The notes beneath the pieces are model-generated. The model saw only the letters and a program-made list of their open reading frames with translations. It searched no databases and was not told the origin of the DNA. Both the position numbers and the translations under genes were made by a program. A stretch of 64,000 bases of DNA from Rhynchospora pubera (Eukaryota > Streptophyta > Magnoliopsida > Poales > Cyperaceae), in contig CM051460.1 of the NCBI GenBank assembly GCA_028095005.1, positions 149,663,461 through 149,727,460 of the forward strand, written 5' to 3'. Positions 1 through 12,369 of the stretch are shown here, one piece after another (the stretch's first letter is position 1; each line of letters opens with the position of its first letter).

Positions 1-1693
1 AACCACACAAACCAAGAGAAAAGGGATTGAATATTTACCTCCCGCAAAATCGTATTTACGGGGTTAGATCCAACGGCGTAGGAGTCGGTGGCGTGCTCTT
101 CACGCCTCCACCAAGGTTGACGGCTGCCGCCTCGAGTCCACTAAGTTATTAACCAAGTTCTCAACAAATTATGCTAGTAATTTGGAGAACAAGACTAATT
201 CCTAAGCTTTCCTTTCTTCTAATCAATTCTCCTAATTAATTTATGTGGAAAGCTTGCTCAACACATGAGCTAGGAGCTGGAAGAGAAGAGAGGAAGAGAG
301 GAGAAAATTCTGAAATTTTTTCTTTCTCTTGTGGATTTCGGCCAAGTAAAGAGGAGAGAGAAAGGTGAAAGGAGACTAAAATTTTCTCCCAAGGAGCACC
401 TCTATTTATAGCCCTCATGACCTAGCTCTCTTTCAAAATTGAATGGACAACTTTGCCCCTCCCTAGCCGACTTTTTCATGGGCTCATGTGGGCTACACCA
501 CATGACATAAAGGCCCATTAAAACAATCCATTAATTGCCTCTTCATTTAACCTCTAATTTGGACTTTTAAATAACCATTTACATAAAGCTCAAATAGCTC
601 AAATAAATACTGTGTTGATTATAATTAATTATTAACTTATTAATAATTAATATGGAATTAGTTAATGCATTAAATTATTTCAATATGATCCATTTGACTT
701 ATTAATTATAACGGTTCATAACGGTACATAATTAATTAGTCAACTTATCATATTTTTGCAAAACTCGCTGTAAAATAAATAATTAATGCACATATGGTTA
801 AACACCTATTTTGTGTGACCCTTTGAGGATTTATGATTTGTTGGCCATGAAATTAAATTGTTATTTAATTCCAATAATCATAAGCGGTATCTAGCAACAC
901 GTTATGATTTCCAATTCGCATAAATAGCGTACTGCTACAATATTTTAAATCCTGCATAAGAGAATAAAGTATTTCTCTATTTTGATTCTTATGTCACACG
1001 ATATCATCGTATAATCCAAGATAGAAATGTGTCATTCTTGCAGATTATACGTTTCTTGATATAGAGATAATTGTATCAGTTGCTTGCAGACAATCTATCT
1101 CCATCAAAGGGCCCAAACAGATATCGTCACTCACTAAGTGAATTAATGAGGGACATACGGTTTTCTTGATGATTTAGCTTTTCCCCGCACAATTCAAGAG
1201 AACATAAATAACGTCCGTATAGCAGCCCTTATCGGAAATCAGCGGTAAACGATATTTATTGAACCTATCCTCATGTGGAAAAGATAAACATCTCAAACTT
1301 AGAATCAAAATCATAACGAAATAAATAATGACACATAACACAATCCATATATTTATTTCGTTGGGTCATGTCTTGTACTATGTTCAATTAACATAAACAC
1401 ATGCAATTAAGTTGGTTACTCTTAACCTATGATTTATAGAACTTAATCATCACTTAACTTGCATACTAATCGTATTGATAATTAATGTTCCCTGTTAATT
1501 ATCAAGATTATGGACGTTTTAGATTTATTGTTGTCATTTACTACTAAATGAAAAACAGAGATCTATAATTCAAATCCTCGACCCGAATGATCTGTCAACA
1601 AATAAATCAAGGAACAAATGATATAAAATCATCAATGACATAAAACTATAGAAGTAGCCATATATGATTGGCTTCTAGAACATATCTCAAACA
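1..1693 (-). mobile_element. Copia-type LTR, reverse orientation, cut by the window edge
   Basis: Read on the minus strand, this begins TGTTTGAGATATGTTCTAGA at 1693 and follows, block by block, the same order as the two LTRs at 44572 and 52460, including the GGACTTGACCCAACGAAATAA-like segment and the GAATACGATTTYGCGGGAGG segment near the right end. It is clearly diverged from them. A TATA-like TATAAATAGA lies at about 401-410 on the minus strand. No polypurine tract lies outside position 1693, so this is either a 5' LTR of an element extending left of the window or a solo LTR. About 120 bp of the LTR end is missing off the left edge. Small frames inside it are not genes. Confidence 0.85.
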
Positions 1694-3110
1694 TAATGTT
1701 GTTTAATATTGGACATTTAATGACTTGGTGTTTTGTCATTTATTTTCATGTACACCTTCGAGCATTTGTTAGGAAAGTTTCTCATGCCTATGGCTGCGGC
1801 AGCAAAAGACATGGCAGTATTCAAATCAACACTGAAGCTCAAGTGTAGAGAGCTAGGGATACATGTGTGACCTATTGAAAATTGAGAAGCCTAAAAAAAT
1901 TGATCAATAGAGTGGAGGAACTTGCTCATTCCAGCTACCAATTTGTTGTTTGCAAAATCAGACAAGAGTGTGAAGCTATAAAGATGGATCCATCCTTAAA
2001 AATAAAGATAAGATCGAGCGTCTCTGACAAGCCATGTATGACCTAAAGTACAATAAGGGCAAGGAAGACTAGATGGTTGTCGATTGAATTCGGCTTAGCT
2101 ATGAACAAGAATATGAATATTTTCTAATGAATTACTTATTTAGTTTTATAGCTACCAGCTTATGGAGTTGGCTTATTTAGGCCTTTTTTTTTTCTTGGGC
2201 AATGCTAAATAAATGTGAGTTACAACTTATGGAGTTAGTTACAGCTGATAATATGCTGCAGCTTATGTAGTTCTTTTATTTTATTTTAATGAAATTATGA
2301 AGTTACTTTTGTTAATTTGAGTTGATTGAATGTTGTAACCTGTGTGCTGGATTTAGTGTTAAGTTTATAAAAGAGTTATATAATTTCTTGTATTAAATTT
2401 AAATGTAATTTAAAACCTTTGAATTTATATATACTAAGATTGGAGGAAAAAGTTAAATGGAGATATACAAGAAAAGAAGAGAGCAGATATGATAACATGA
2501 AGCTTCTTGTGTGGGTGTATATGGTGATGATTTTGGGTCCATCTTTGCTCACTCAGCCTGGACCAGGTAGAGATAATTGATATCACATATTTAGGTTAAG
2601 AATGTTAGGATTATAAAAAAACAAGCAGACTGCTAACACAGAGGGTTATATAATAGATAGATAATGAAAACTTATGGATCAGATTTAGGTATTAAAAATG
2701 CTTCCTGAAGTGATAGATAAAAGCTGCATTTTTCATCCAAGAGTATATGCGCATAGAGCATCTTACTTATTTACATATCTTTTCATTCCTTTGTTTTATA
2801 GTTTAATATTGACCATACTCACTAAACGCATTGACATATTTGACTGGTTAAATATGAACATTAGCATAATATGGTCCTGTTGAGTTGTTCTCAGTACCAA
2901 GCACCTGACCACATGATGAGCTTGATCTGATTAGAATGTTGAATAATAAAGTTGAAAGTAATTAACATACACAAATACATGAGAATTAAGCTGAATTAAT
3001 TGTACGTGACCTCCCTGGAACCAATCCAAATTAAACTAATTACTCCAAGCCGGTGCGGTACCAACTCACTTCTCAGCCGTACCACCTCAGCGATTCACCC
3101 ATCAAATTAG
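1694..3110. other. AT-rich intergenic stretch with one vestigial coding fragment
   Basis: No intact gene is visible. Between about 1797 and 2050 (+) a short stretch looks like decayed coding sequence: one frame reads VEELAHSSYQFVVCKIRQEC and onward to about 2047 without a stop, but frames on either side are broken. I cannot assign a family. The rest is AT-rich and featureless. Confidence 0.4.
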
Positions 3111-3118
3111 GTCGACAC

Positions 3119-3903
3119 TAGCGCTGCTTATGGACCGGGTCGAGCCGGATATCCGGCTTGGACCTCTTATTAAGAAAATTGAGCTCGGCTCGGATCCGGC
3201 CCCTTTTTTCGGTTAAAATACTCGGCTCTGTTTACAACTTTCAATACTGTCCACACATAAAGCCCGAGCCTGGCCCTTGGTCACCGAGTAAGATGATCCT
3301 TTCAGTGAAAGCCTGCTCGAGATTTTTTGTTGCGTTAAATCTGTAAATAACATCTATAATAGATAGCAGATAAATGAGTTCAAATAACTTCCCCGTCTTT
3401 TTCGCTTTTCTGTAAAAGATGCTTGAAATATAAGGTATAGCAAGATTAGAAAGTACATTAATGTTATGTTTTTATTAGTGCCACACAAATGAATGCACGT
3501 TAGACTTCACAGAAGAACATAAAAAGACTAAAGAATGAGGGGCGCAATTTTTCTGTACACGTTTTCCTTCTTTCCACCCTTGTTATTTTTTCCATGTACA
3601 TGGTGTTATACACCTAAGTTATTCCTTTTATATTTTTTCCATTTAGCTCACATGAACCGAGTTCAATTTATGAGTTGTTAGTCTCTGCCCACCCCTGATT
3701 CGATAGAGAGAAATTCAGAGAAGACTGAAGTTCGAGCAGCTCGAGCAGGGATCGAGTACAGACCGAGGGCCATCTTCCTCTCTTCGATTAAAATGGACCG
3801 AGTCGAGTTTCAAGCCCTCTACCAAATAGAACTCGGTCCATTGAAAATTTCGAGACGTCCGGTCCGTTTAGCCCACGGGCCGCCCTACCCATTGGCAGCC
3901 TTA
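3119..3903. mobile_element. Non-autonomous hAT-like element (785 bp)
   Basis: The termini are inverted: left TAGCGCTGCTTATGGACCGG, right end (reverse complement) TAAGGCTGCCAATGGGTAGG. A perfect 8-bp direct repeat GTCGACAC flanks the element at 3111-3118 and 3904-3911, the hallmark target duplication of the hAT superfamily. The interior is rich in CCGGNCC/GAGCCCGG-like pieces and has no transposase frame, so it would depend on an autonomous relative. Confidence 0.85.
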
Positions 3904-4658
3904 GTCGACACAACACAAACCAACTGCACCACTGTACTCTCCTTGGCGTCACGACCCTAACGAGCTAGGCTTGGTCGACTACGGTGGCTCCTCTCGCTGG
4001 GAAATAAAAATTAGAAATCTTAGGGATTAAATCGCCAAACGAGGGCGACGCGACCACAACAAAAGACCACCATGATGCTTTCCTTTCCCTTACGAGTTCA
4101 ACGAACCTAACCTTATCGAAAATGGCGATCGAAATCGCCGAAACCTCGCCCGAAAGTTTCGGCCAGGAAATAGAAAAAGTTTAAGGGCTTATCCGTAAAA
4201 TCCTCTCTCTTCCAACTAAGTTTTGCGCCCATTCTTCTGCCACGTGGCTGCCACCTCACCGTCATGTCGACACCAGCTCAGGCCCAGACGCCCAGTCATA
4301 ACTCCAGCTCATCGATACCCTCTAATGACGTGGACACCAGCTCAGCTGCTCAGGCCCAGTCGGCCTATTATTCTGAGTTGGTTTCATATTTTTACACAAT
4401 TTTTTTAATCAGGGTTTTGTACTGTTTCTGACTTTCTGTAAGCATATTTTTACACAATAATATTTAATTATTACTGTTAATGATTACTTAATAATCGGAA
4501 TTGCTTAGGACCATCCTTCAGATTCTATCATCCCCATCATCCTCACGCGTACGTAACTAACTTCTCCCTCACGCACACACTCTCTCCCCTTCCCCTCCTC
4601 CGTACACTATCTCCCGCCCCTGTCCCCTTCTCCCTCCCACGTACGCTGTCCCCCCTCC

Positions 4659-4866
4659 CAGGGGCGGATCCAGTGGTGGGGCGGGTGGGGCTCTAGCCCC
4701 ACCTACAGCCGTCGAGTCCTGAAACCCTTCTTTAGCCTCAATGAATTTTTTAACCATTGGAGCACTCAAAGGTAGGGCTGAAGAACAGAAGAAGAGAAAT
4801 CGTTCGATCAAATGATTTATTATAGCATTCAGCCCCACCTAAATATTTTTGCTAGATCCGCCACTG
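4659..4866. mobile_element. hAT MITE (208 bp), deletion derivative of the element at 43305-54413
   Basis: It starts CAGGGGCGGATCCAG and ends CTAGATCCGCCACTG, with a perfect 8-bp duplication CCCCCTCC at 4651-4658 and 4867-4874. Its left about 150 bp matches 43305-43470 and its right about 40 bp matches 54376-54413, so it is an internally deleted version of that hAT element. Confidence 0.9.
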
Positions 4867-4975
4867 CCCCCTCCCCCCTCCTCCCTCCTACATACGCCGT
4901 CCCCCCTCCCCCTCCTCCCTCCCATGTACATCGTCCCCCCCCACCTTTCTCCTCTTCCTCCTACACACTTCATAA

Positions 4976-5415
4976 CTGTTGAAGTTAATATATTTAAATG
5001 TTGAAAGCAATATCGTAATTGTTGAAGTTAATATATGCACTGTTGAAGTTATATATGTAATTGTTAAAAAAAGTTAATATGTTATATATGTAACTGTTGA
5101 AGTTAATAAATATAACTGTTGAAGTTATATGTGTAACTGTTGAAGTTATATATGTAGCTGTTGAAATTATATATGTAACTATTGAAATTAATATGTTATA
5201 TATATAACTGTTGAATTTAATATATATAATTGTTGAAGTTAATATATATAATTGTTGAACTTGGCATGTTTAAATGTTGAAGGTAATATTTGAAGTGGGC
5301 ATATTTAAATTATTGAAGTTGGCATATATATTAGCTTCAACAGTTATATATATTAACTTCAACAGTTATATATATTAACTTCAACAATTATATATATTAA
5401 CTTCAACAATTTATT
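4976..5415. repeat. AT minisatellite with an internal orientation switch
   Basis: About twenty degenerate copies of a 20-24 bp unit (TGTTGAAGTTAATATATATA type). Up to about 5325 the unit reads TTGAAGTTAATATA. From about 5332 it appears as the reverse complement (TATATTAACTTCAACAG), so the array can fold on itself. A shorter array of the same unit occurs at 26720-26940. Confidence 0.85.
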
Positions 5416-5599
5416 TCACCTTAATTAATTTGTGCTTGTTTCATCCTTTAGTACGCGGGAGGAATGGGAGGAATAGGAGGGGGGACGAGCGTACGCGGCA
5501 GGGAGGGAAACAGAGTGATTTTCAGAAATAGAAAACGCGTAGAGCCAAAAATAGAAAAACGCGTGGGGATGATGAATATCAGGGATGATCCTTATCACC

Positions 5600-6982
5600 T
5601 GATTACTTAATAATATTTAATTTTTATTTATTGTGGTTTGTGTAAAGATAGATCTTTCATGCTGTTAATTCAAGATTTTTCTCTGTCGATAATATACAAA
5701 AATAATAATAGATCTTTACATAGCTCATTTAACCAATTAATATTAAGAGCAAATGTGACAAGAAACATTAAATTTGTCAATTTCATATCTAACCAAAAGA
5801 TTAAAATCTTTATTTGATACAAACATCTTTCCAAAGATAAAATGTGGCTGCAAATATCATTCTAGTATTCTACCAATAAAACGTTAGACGTGTCATTTGA
5901 AGGGCAAAAACGGAAACATTAGATTTCAACTATCCCCAGAAAATGAACTGTACGCCATTCACAATCTCTCAACAATATTATTATTTTTGCATTTTTAATT
6001 GGTAAATATAAATTATTCGAATGATTCAGTAAACCAGGTTTACAAAATGTACCCAAGTGAGCAGATTAAATAAAATCATTAGTTTCTATTTTAAAAGAAT
6101 GACTTGAAAATCAGATAGATTCAAATCGTACTCTCATCAGGCATATCTATTTCTAATATTATTTTTCCTTTGTGGCATACAATGGATACTGTACAATCTT
6201 CAGTCCATATATGCATCTCTGTTAAATTGTCTAAATATTTTTTTAATGTCAAATCTTTTTTTTTCTATTTGAGTATTTTTCTTGTTTCTTAGCTCATAAT
6301 AGTGTCCTTGCCATATCAGAAAATTGTTTTTCCTTATACAAATTGTATAGGCGTGCATTGCATTTCTTATTGATATTTTTCATTCCTCATTTGCATTCCT
6401 ATATAAGATTTCAGTATCGTCGATATTTTTTGTCATTTTTTTATATCATGATCAAATCACTACATTTCATAAATTTGATCCAAATTAGCCACCAAGAAAT
6501 GCCATTTTTACCTTGATGTATTCTGATTAGAAAATCTAATGTTTTACAGTTTGAACAAAGATTTGAGTCTTGATTTTCTGTGAATTAGACGTTGGTCTTA
6601 TTTAGAGAGAGAAAATCGGATTTATTCTTTCTTAGTTCTTTTTCCTTTTTCCTTTAGCTATATATGGCGTTTGTTGTCTTACATTTAATGTGACTTTATT
6701 GTTTCAAGTTATGCCCAAGGGCCATTTGTCAAAAAAAATAAAAATAAATAAATAAATAAAATTAACTTTAAAATCTAAAATTTCGAAAATAAAAATTTTG
6801 CAGACTTATTTACATGTTTTTATAGAAAGAATTTGAACTTTTTATTCTTAGATAATGTCTGCAAATTAACATATCTATGGGCAAATGATGTATATTTACA
6901 GCACGTTTTTTTTTTTATTACTAGCAAATAAAATAGTGAGACTTTGTCCTTAGATTATACTGGTATTAATTGTCGTGAGTAA
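5600..6982. other. AT-rich intergenic DNA, nothing recognised
   Basis: I see no coding frame of useful length, no RNA gene and no clean repeat boundaries on either strand. Confidence 0.4.
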
Positions 6983-7230
6983 TTTTTTTTGACATGAAAA
7001 TAAGGGTCAGGCCCTTATCTTTTTCATTAAAATAATAAGGTATTTGTTTACAATTTAGCCAGTGGCTAACTGTAAGGAGGAACCAAAAGTTACAAAAATT
7101 TAAAAAGTTCAAAACTTTGAGAGAAGTAATTGTTGCTTCAGCAACGTAGAAGCATCAGAGAATTTTCTTCTCCGGAACACTAGTTTCTCTAAATTAACTT
7201 ACGTGGAGGTTAATCACTTATCCAGTTATC
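6983..7230 (-). mobile_element. LINE 3' end, severely 5'-truncated
   Basis: On the plus strand a T run followed by GACATGAAAATAAGGGTCAG and then TTAGCCAGTGGCTAA closely matches the 3' end of the LINE at 37782. The T run is the poly-A tail of a minus-strand insertion. Only the last 200-250 bp of the element are present, as expected from abortive target-primed reverse transcription. Confidence 0.7.
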
Positions 7231-7278
7231 CATCTCGATAATATATTAATTATACTTTTGAAGATAATATATTAATTA

Positions 7279-7710
7279 GAGGAGGGTTCCAATGCCAACA
7301 TTTTGGTTACCCCCAAATGCCAATATTTCACTATTTGGTTACTTTTTTAAAATTTAAAATAGAAACGTCAAATCCAAACCGGTCATCTTATTTAGTTCAA
7401 TGACCGATGCATTTTGATATAAGTTTTGTAAATTTTAGAGTTTATTTGCTACTCTATCAAGAGGTAGAAAAATAAACGAACCTTATTAATTGTGATAGAT
7501 TCATTTTAATACGTCCATGTTTTAGCCTTTGATGGAGTATCAAATAAACTCTAAAATTTACAAAACTTATATCAAAATGCATCGGTCATTGAACTAAATA
7601 AGATGACCGGTTTGGATTTGACGTTTTTATTTTAAATTTTAAAAAAGTAACCAAATAGTGAAATGTTGGCATTTGGGGGCAACCAAAATGTTGGCATTGG
7701 AACCCTTCTC
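7279..7710. mobile_element. Foldback MITE with about 185-bp arms
   Basis: The arms 7279-7465 and 7525-7710 are near-perfect reverse complements, starting GAGGAGGGTTCCAATGCCAA on the left and ending TTGGCATTGGAACCCTTCTC on the right, around a spacer of about 60 bp. TA flanks both ends, which fits a TA target duplication, but two bases cannot settle the superfamily. No coding content. Confidence 0.85.
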
Positions 7711-9310
7711 TAAACTCAATTGGTGTCAATTGTGAGTAATTGGTTCTCTCATTTGCAACTCAATTGGTGTCACCAAAAGTTTTGTCTAATTTAGTAAAAT
7801 TTTGAGAAATTGTCGCACTAACCATGTCCTGAAACAAGCTCTTTGATTCTTTAGTTTTGTACCGGTAGTTTTACAGCAGAAATTCGATTTTTGTTTAGTA
7901 ATTGTTAATTTCACTCCGAAGTCCGAACAATTTGGTATCAAATGTAAAACCATGTAGTCGGGGTTTTAAATTTTGTGCTGAAGTGGCAATTTTAAGTTTT
8001 TCTACACTTTGATTAATAATATACCGTGTTTTCCCACTGTCTTTTTCCTGTTGTAATGAAAATGATGCAGTTACTTTATGCTAGACTGGATGACTTTACT
8101 AACTATTAAAATAATTCTATTCGTTTTGTCTGTCCTGCAGTTTATTGTTCTAATTAGTGCTTTTTGATACAATTTTTTATTACCAAAGATCGAACTAAAG
8201 CTGAAAATAGCAAAGGATTTTCAGTTAGGAGACATTGGTTCGTGAAGCTAATTTTTTGGGCTCCTCAAATCTCATTCTCGGTGCAGTAAAATATAATGTG
8301 AAAAAATGGGTAAATTATAAAATTTTCAATTTTTTGTACATATATTATGTGGTCCAGCACAGGATAATGCTGTGAAGTTTAATGTATAGTGTCTCCAATG
8401 GCAATGTAATGGACTAATAAATACAAATGCATTTCAATTCCTCAGGTATCTTAGTTACTCTTTTGTAGATTAAAGTGATCAATGTATCGATGAATGATCG
8501 CTTGTATATGTGGTTGTAGTGATGCTTGAATAGCTACTTGTAGTTAAGTTTAATTTCTAGGGTTCGAGGACCAATGTGAAATTGATTTTGGTACAATCAA
8601 CGAATAGTTCAAATGTAGGATATGAGATTTTTGACTTGAGAGTAATGATGAGTGCTTTATGAGTTATGATGCAAATTAGATATTGTAATAGGGGGAGACT
8701 TATGATGATCTAGACTTGTCTGAGTTTTATGCTAATTTGGCTTCCTTTTTATTTATCCATTACGTCGGTGGGAGACTTATGATGATCTAGGCTTGTCTGA
8801 GTTTAGTGGCCTATCCTTTTATTTCTGGGGTTGGCATTTAGTATGATCGCACAAAATCTGCTTGCTTCTTGAGCTGATGAAGAAATATACATTTAAGAAT
8901 CCAACAAAGTTTATTAATCATTGGGGTTCTGTTTTGAAAAAAAAAACAAAGAAAGTATCATTAAAAAGGTATTGTAAATTCAATAGCTGATGACCAGAAC
9001 TAAGTGACTGACCCACACCCAGGCCAGAGAGCGTCCTTTATGGAGTAATCGAGCAACTTTGTGAGACCTATTTATAATACTTTAATATCTGAGTCCGAGA
9101 AATTCAGTTTTTCAAGTTATGAATTAAAAATAAATAAAAAAGAGGCATATTTAATACTTTGCTTTTATTTATAAATATAAACATTACACCCATCTAAAAT
9201 AGAATGAATGAAAGGTAGATTTTATTTAACTTAATAACAACATAAACCCCACTGTCGCTAATTGCCCCTCTCACACTCTCTCTCTATCAAACTTCCGAAT
9301 TTGCTTTCCA
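7711..9310. other. Intergenic DNA and CDC73 upstream region
   Basis: No gene is visible. The last about 60 bp before the CDC73 start are pyrimidine-rich (CTCTCACACTCTCTCTCTAT), typical of plant 5' leaders. I see no convincing TATA box, consistent with a housekeeping promoter, but the transcription start cannot be placed from sequence alone. Confidence 0.4.
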
Positions 9311-11818
9311 ATGGATCCTCTGACGGCGCTACGGGAGTTGGCGATGCAGGGGGAGCTAGACCGGATCACGGAGTCAGGCGGCGAGTTCCACTTCGGGTCA
9401 TCAGACTGGTCCTTCCCTTGCACCGCCGCCACCGCCTTCCGCTGCAAGACGGGCGGCTTCTACACCCTCGACGCGCTCGTCTTCTTTCTCCGCCACTACA
9501 GCCTCCGCCACACCGACTACCTTCAATCCGCCACGCAGCACCAAGTCCCCGCCGTCACTTTCCCCGACCGCAAGCCTCTTCTCGATTACCTCTTCGGCCA
9601 CACCTCCGCCTCCGCCTCTATCGCTGTCTCCCTCGCCCCCTCCGCTCCCGCTCCAGCTCCTCTCGCTCCCTCCTCCTTTGACGAGTATCGGCCCGAGGAC
9701 GATCCCGCGCATCCACAGACCCAAGTCTCCTTGGACACCGCTGATTATGTTTCCATGATCCGGGCTCTCGAGCGGCCTCTCAAGGACCGAGATGCCCTCC
9801 TCGAAGCAAAGAACCGCGATTTCTACGCTGTCTATCTTGCTTCGACTAAGCGCGAGGACGAAAGAAACCGTGCTGAGGCCCATCAAAGGAAAGACGGCCT
9901 CGTCGCCAAAACCCGCATCTCTGGCAGGTTAGATTTTGCCCTGTTACCAGCTAGCAGGAATCCAATCAATGTCTCTAAGTTGACGGCTAATTGCATGTTG
10001 TACCCAGTCATCAGAATTATTGTAACAGGTTGTCAGATTATCGTGCCAGATAACAGTGTGTGTTATGCCCAAACCAAAGGATTACTGAGTTATTGCAAAG
10101 TTTCTAACTTCTCATTTAATTTTAATATTCACATGATTGCTGAGTTATCTCATTGAAACCTGAAGCTCAGACCAGTTCAAATTGGATAGATCAGTTCATG
10201 AGCAGAACATTTTGCCCAAATGATCAGTATTGTCAACTTTTGACCATACTGTGGCTAACATTGTGTCGGGCTCTGTTACTCTTGGCATAATGAATGACTA
10301 ATTTTGTACCCATCAGCATCAAAGAAGAAACCTTTAGTCTTATTTGCATTTACAAGAAATGGCGCTCGAACATTTAAGAACCTTTCTTTTAGTCCTCGTC
10401 TTGCTTTGGCTAGATGTTTTGATTTCTCATGTATAGGTCTAATGATGACCGAGCGAATGATAAGGCTGGTTTGGCTGTCACAACCGGCTCAGCTTTGGGA
10501 GCTGTCCCCAAACAAGTTGTGCGAGTCAAGGGGGTGCCAATCATAATGGTGCCAAGTGCTTCACAGACTCTTATAACAATTTACAATGTCAGAGATTTCC
10601 TTGAGGATGGCATTTATGTGCCATCTGATGTGAAGGCCAAGGCAATGAAAGGGTCTCGGCCTGATTGTGTGACAGTTCAGAAGAAACTGAGCAGGTGATG
10701 AATGCACTCGTCTATCTATTATTTTACTGGGGAGATGCCTTTTTTTTTTGCACAGTGCAGTAGTATTTTAGTTCGTTAGACATTTTCTGTTGATATGTTG
10801 ATATTAAATTATTAATGACTGGGAATTGTGGGAAATATATGAATTTTTACGCAAGGGTACAAAAGGAAAAAAATATTTTCTCTTTTTTCTTGGCAAGTGT
10901 TGATTTTTATTTTTACTGGCACTGATATTGCATAATTTATTTATATTTATATAAGAATCACATTATACTTCTGTAGGTATTTTCTCTGGAAGAAAGGAAC
11001 CCAAGTGTATTGAAAGTAACTGTTGCTTATTTTTTATTAGGCCTTAGGTCTATTATCTTATGCTCTTGAGTTGAATCATCTGGTTGAAATTGAGTTAGGT
11101 TCTATGAGCAGGGACCGAGCAGCGGCAGTTGGAGCCTATGAGGTTAGAGACAAACCTTCAGCTCTGAAGGCTGACGACTGGGACAGGGTGGTGGCAGTGT
11201 TTGTTCTTGGCAAAGAGTGGCAGTTCAAGGACTGGCCTTTCAAGGATCATTTTGAGATCTTCAACAAAGGTCGGTTTTTCCTGCCCCCCCCCCTTTTTCC
11301 CTCTCGTTTCTTGAACATTTATACTCGTCAGTAGTAGTGAAGTGCTAAAATGTACTTGTATGCCACGCAATTGACAAAATGCAAGCAAATACTCACAAAA
11401 TAAATGAAGTTCAAGTGATTTTGGCCATATGCTGATATCATGTTTCTTATTCTCAAATGAGTTAATGCATAAACTGATTATTTGCAAACAAATATTATGC
11501 AGTACTAGGATTTTTCATGCGATTTGAAGATGATAGTGTGGAATCAGCTAAGGTGGTTAAGCAATGGAATGTGAAGATTATCTCAGTATGTAATTCTACC
11601 TGAGCTCTTGTGCTTCTTTTCTTTTGTATTATCTTAAAGATAAGCTTCATTCTTACTAAGATAGATGTTATTGTGGGGCTTAAATTTTTAAGTTTCGATT
11701 CAATCTCATAGAAAATAATGGAATGCAGATAAGCAAGAACAAGCGGCATCAAGACAGAGCTGCCGCACTGGAGGTATGGGACCGGTTGGAGGAGTTTATG
11801 AGGTCACGATCGCACTGA
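9311..11818 (+). CDS. CDC73: CDC73/parafibromin homologue, Paf1 complex subunit (5 exons, 401 aa)
   Basis: Subunit of the nuclear Paf1 complex, which travels with RNA polymerase II and supports elongation and co-transcriptional histone marks; the plant homologue (also called PHP) is known for roles in flowering-time control. Exons are 9311-9927, 10437-10694, 11112-11269, 11503-11585 and 11729-11818, all with GT-AG borders and consistent phase. The summed 1206 nt encode 401 aa plus stop, close to the size I recall for the Arabidopsis protein (about 415 aa). The N-terminus MDPLTALRELAMQGELDRI is typical. Residues about 238-395 form the Ras-like C-terminal domain, with GVPIIMVPSASQTLITIYNV, YEVRDKPSALK, FVLGKEWQFKDWPFKDH and ISKNKRHQDRAAALEVW. 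The C-terminus MRSRSH matches the family. Exon 1 is much more GC-rich than its surroundings. A broken copy of the 3' half lies at 36149-37530. Confidence 0.93.
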
Positions 11819-12369
11819 AGTAAATTGAGTGTTTTAAACATGTTATTGTAGTACTCGGGAATTAGGACATGTCACCTTGTAATGTTGTATAAATTATTAA
11901 TTTATAAAATTATTCTCTCGATTTTCCTATTGCATCTTAACCCAATGAAATAGCTTTTTACTTGATCTGGCAGGGTGAGTGTCAAAAAAAGAGAAATCAT
12001 CACATCGCCCAAGACAATGTATCAATTATACACACAACTCAAAAGTACATTCAAGAAACAATACTTAATCGATGTACACTTATCTATTGTATCGATGCAC
12101 ATGAAAAGAGTTGATTCAAAAAGTTGGTGGCACTTATAATAAAAACATTAAGGTCTATAATTAATAATAAATTGAGGTATATGAATTGAAATAAGACACT
12201 TAAATTGTGATAACAATTGTAGACAAAACATGAATTATCATTATACCTCCAAAATAAGACTCTTAAATTGTGATAACAATTGTAGACAAAACATGAATTA
12301 ACTTTTACTATAGGTTTATTGAGAATCAAATAAACAAAAATTAAAAGGAAAGATCTAGTCAGAAATGAA
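11819..12369. other. CDC73 3' region
   Basis: Downstream sequence of CDC73, including the probable 3' UTR (AT-rich TATAAATTATTAATTTATAA near 11888). It is mirrored in the pseudogene copy at about 36965-37530, so the duplication extended past the stop codon to about 12358. Confidence 0.5.

Larger units (their letters stand above)
4496..5599. mobile_element. Probable inverted-repeat element with AT minisatellite core
   Basis: The left end contains GGAATTGCTT and ATCATCCCCATCATCC near 4497-4550. The right end (5565-5599) reads inversely with GGGGATGATGAATATC and GGATGATCC. A 15-bp direct repeat TGATTACTTAATAAT lies outside both ends (about 4481-4495 and 5600-5614). The interior holds CT/GA-rich flanks, a nested hAT MITE and a minisatellite. 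A related but degraded copy lies around 26700-27150. The exact superfamily is uncertain; the GGGAATTGCTT-like terminus resembles the Mutator-type MITE at 14331. Confidence 0.5.

Noticed and set aside
1797..2060. A plausible small gene after the first LTR
   Set aside because: Only one 45-codon stretch is open and both sides carry stops in every frame. I cannot name a family, so it is noted only as vestigial sequence.
9401..9886. Gly/Glu-rich long frame opposite CDC73 exon 1
   Set aside because: It is the antisense shadow of the GC-rich CDC73 exon, whose sense frame is clearly the real one.
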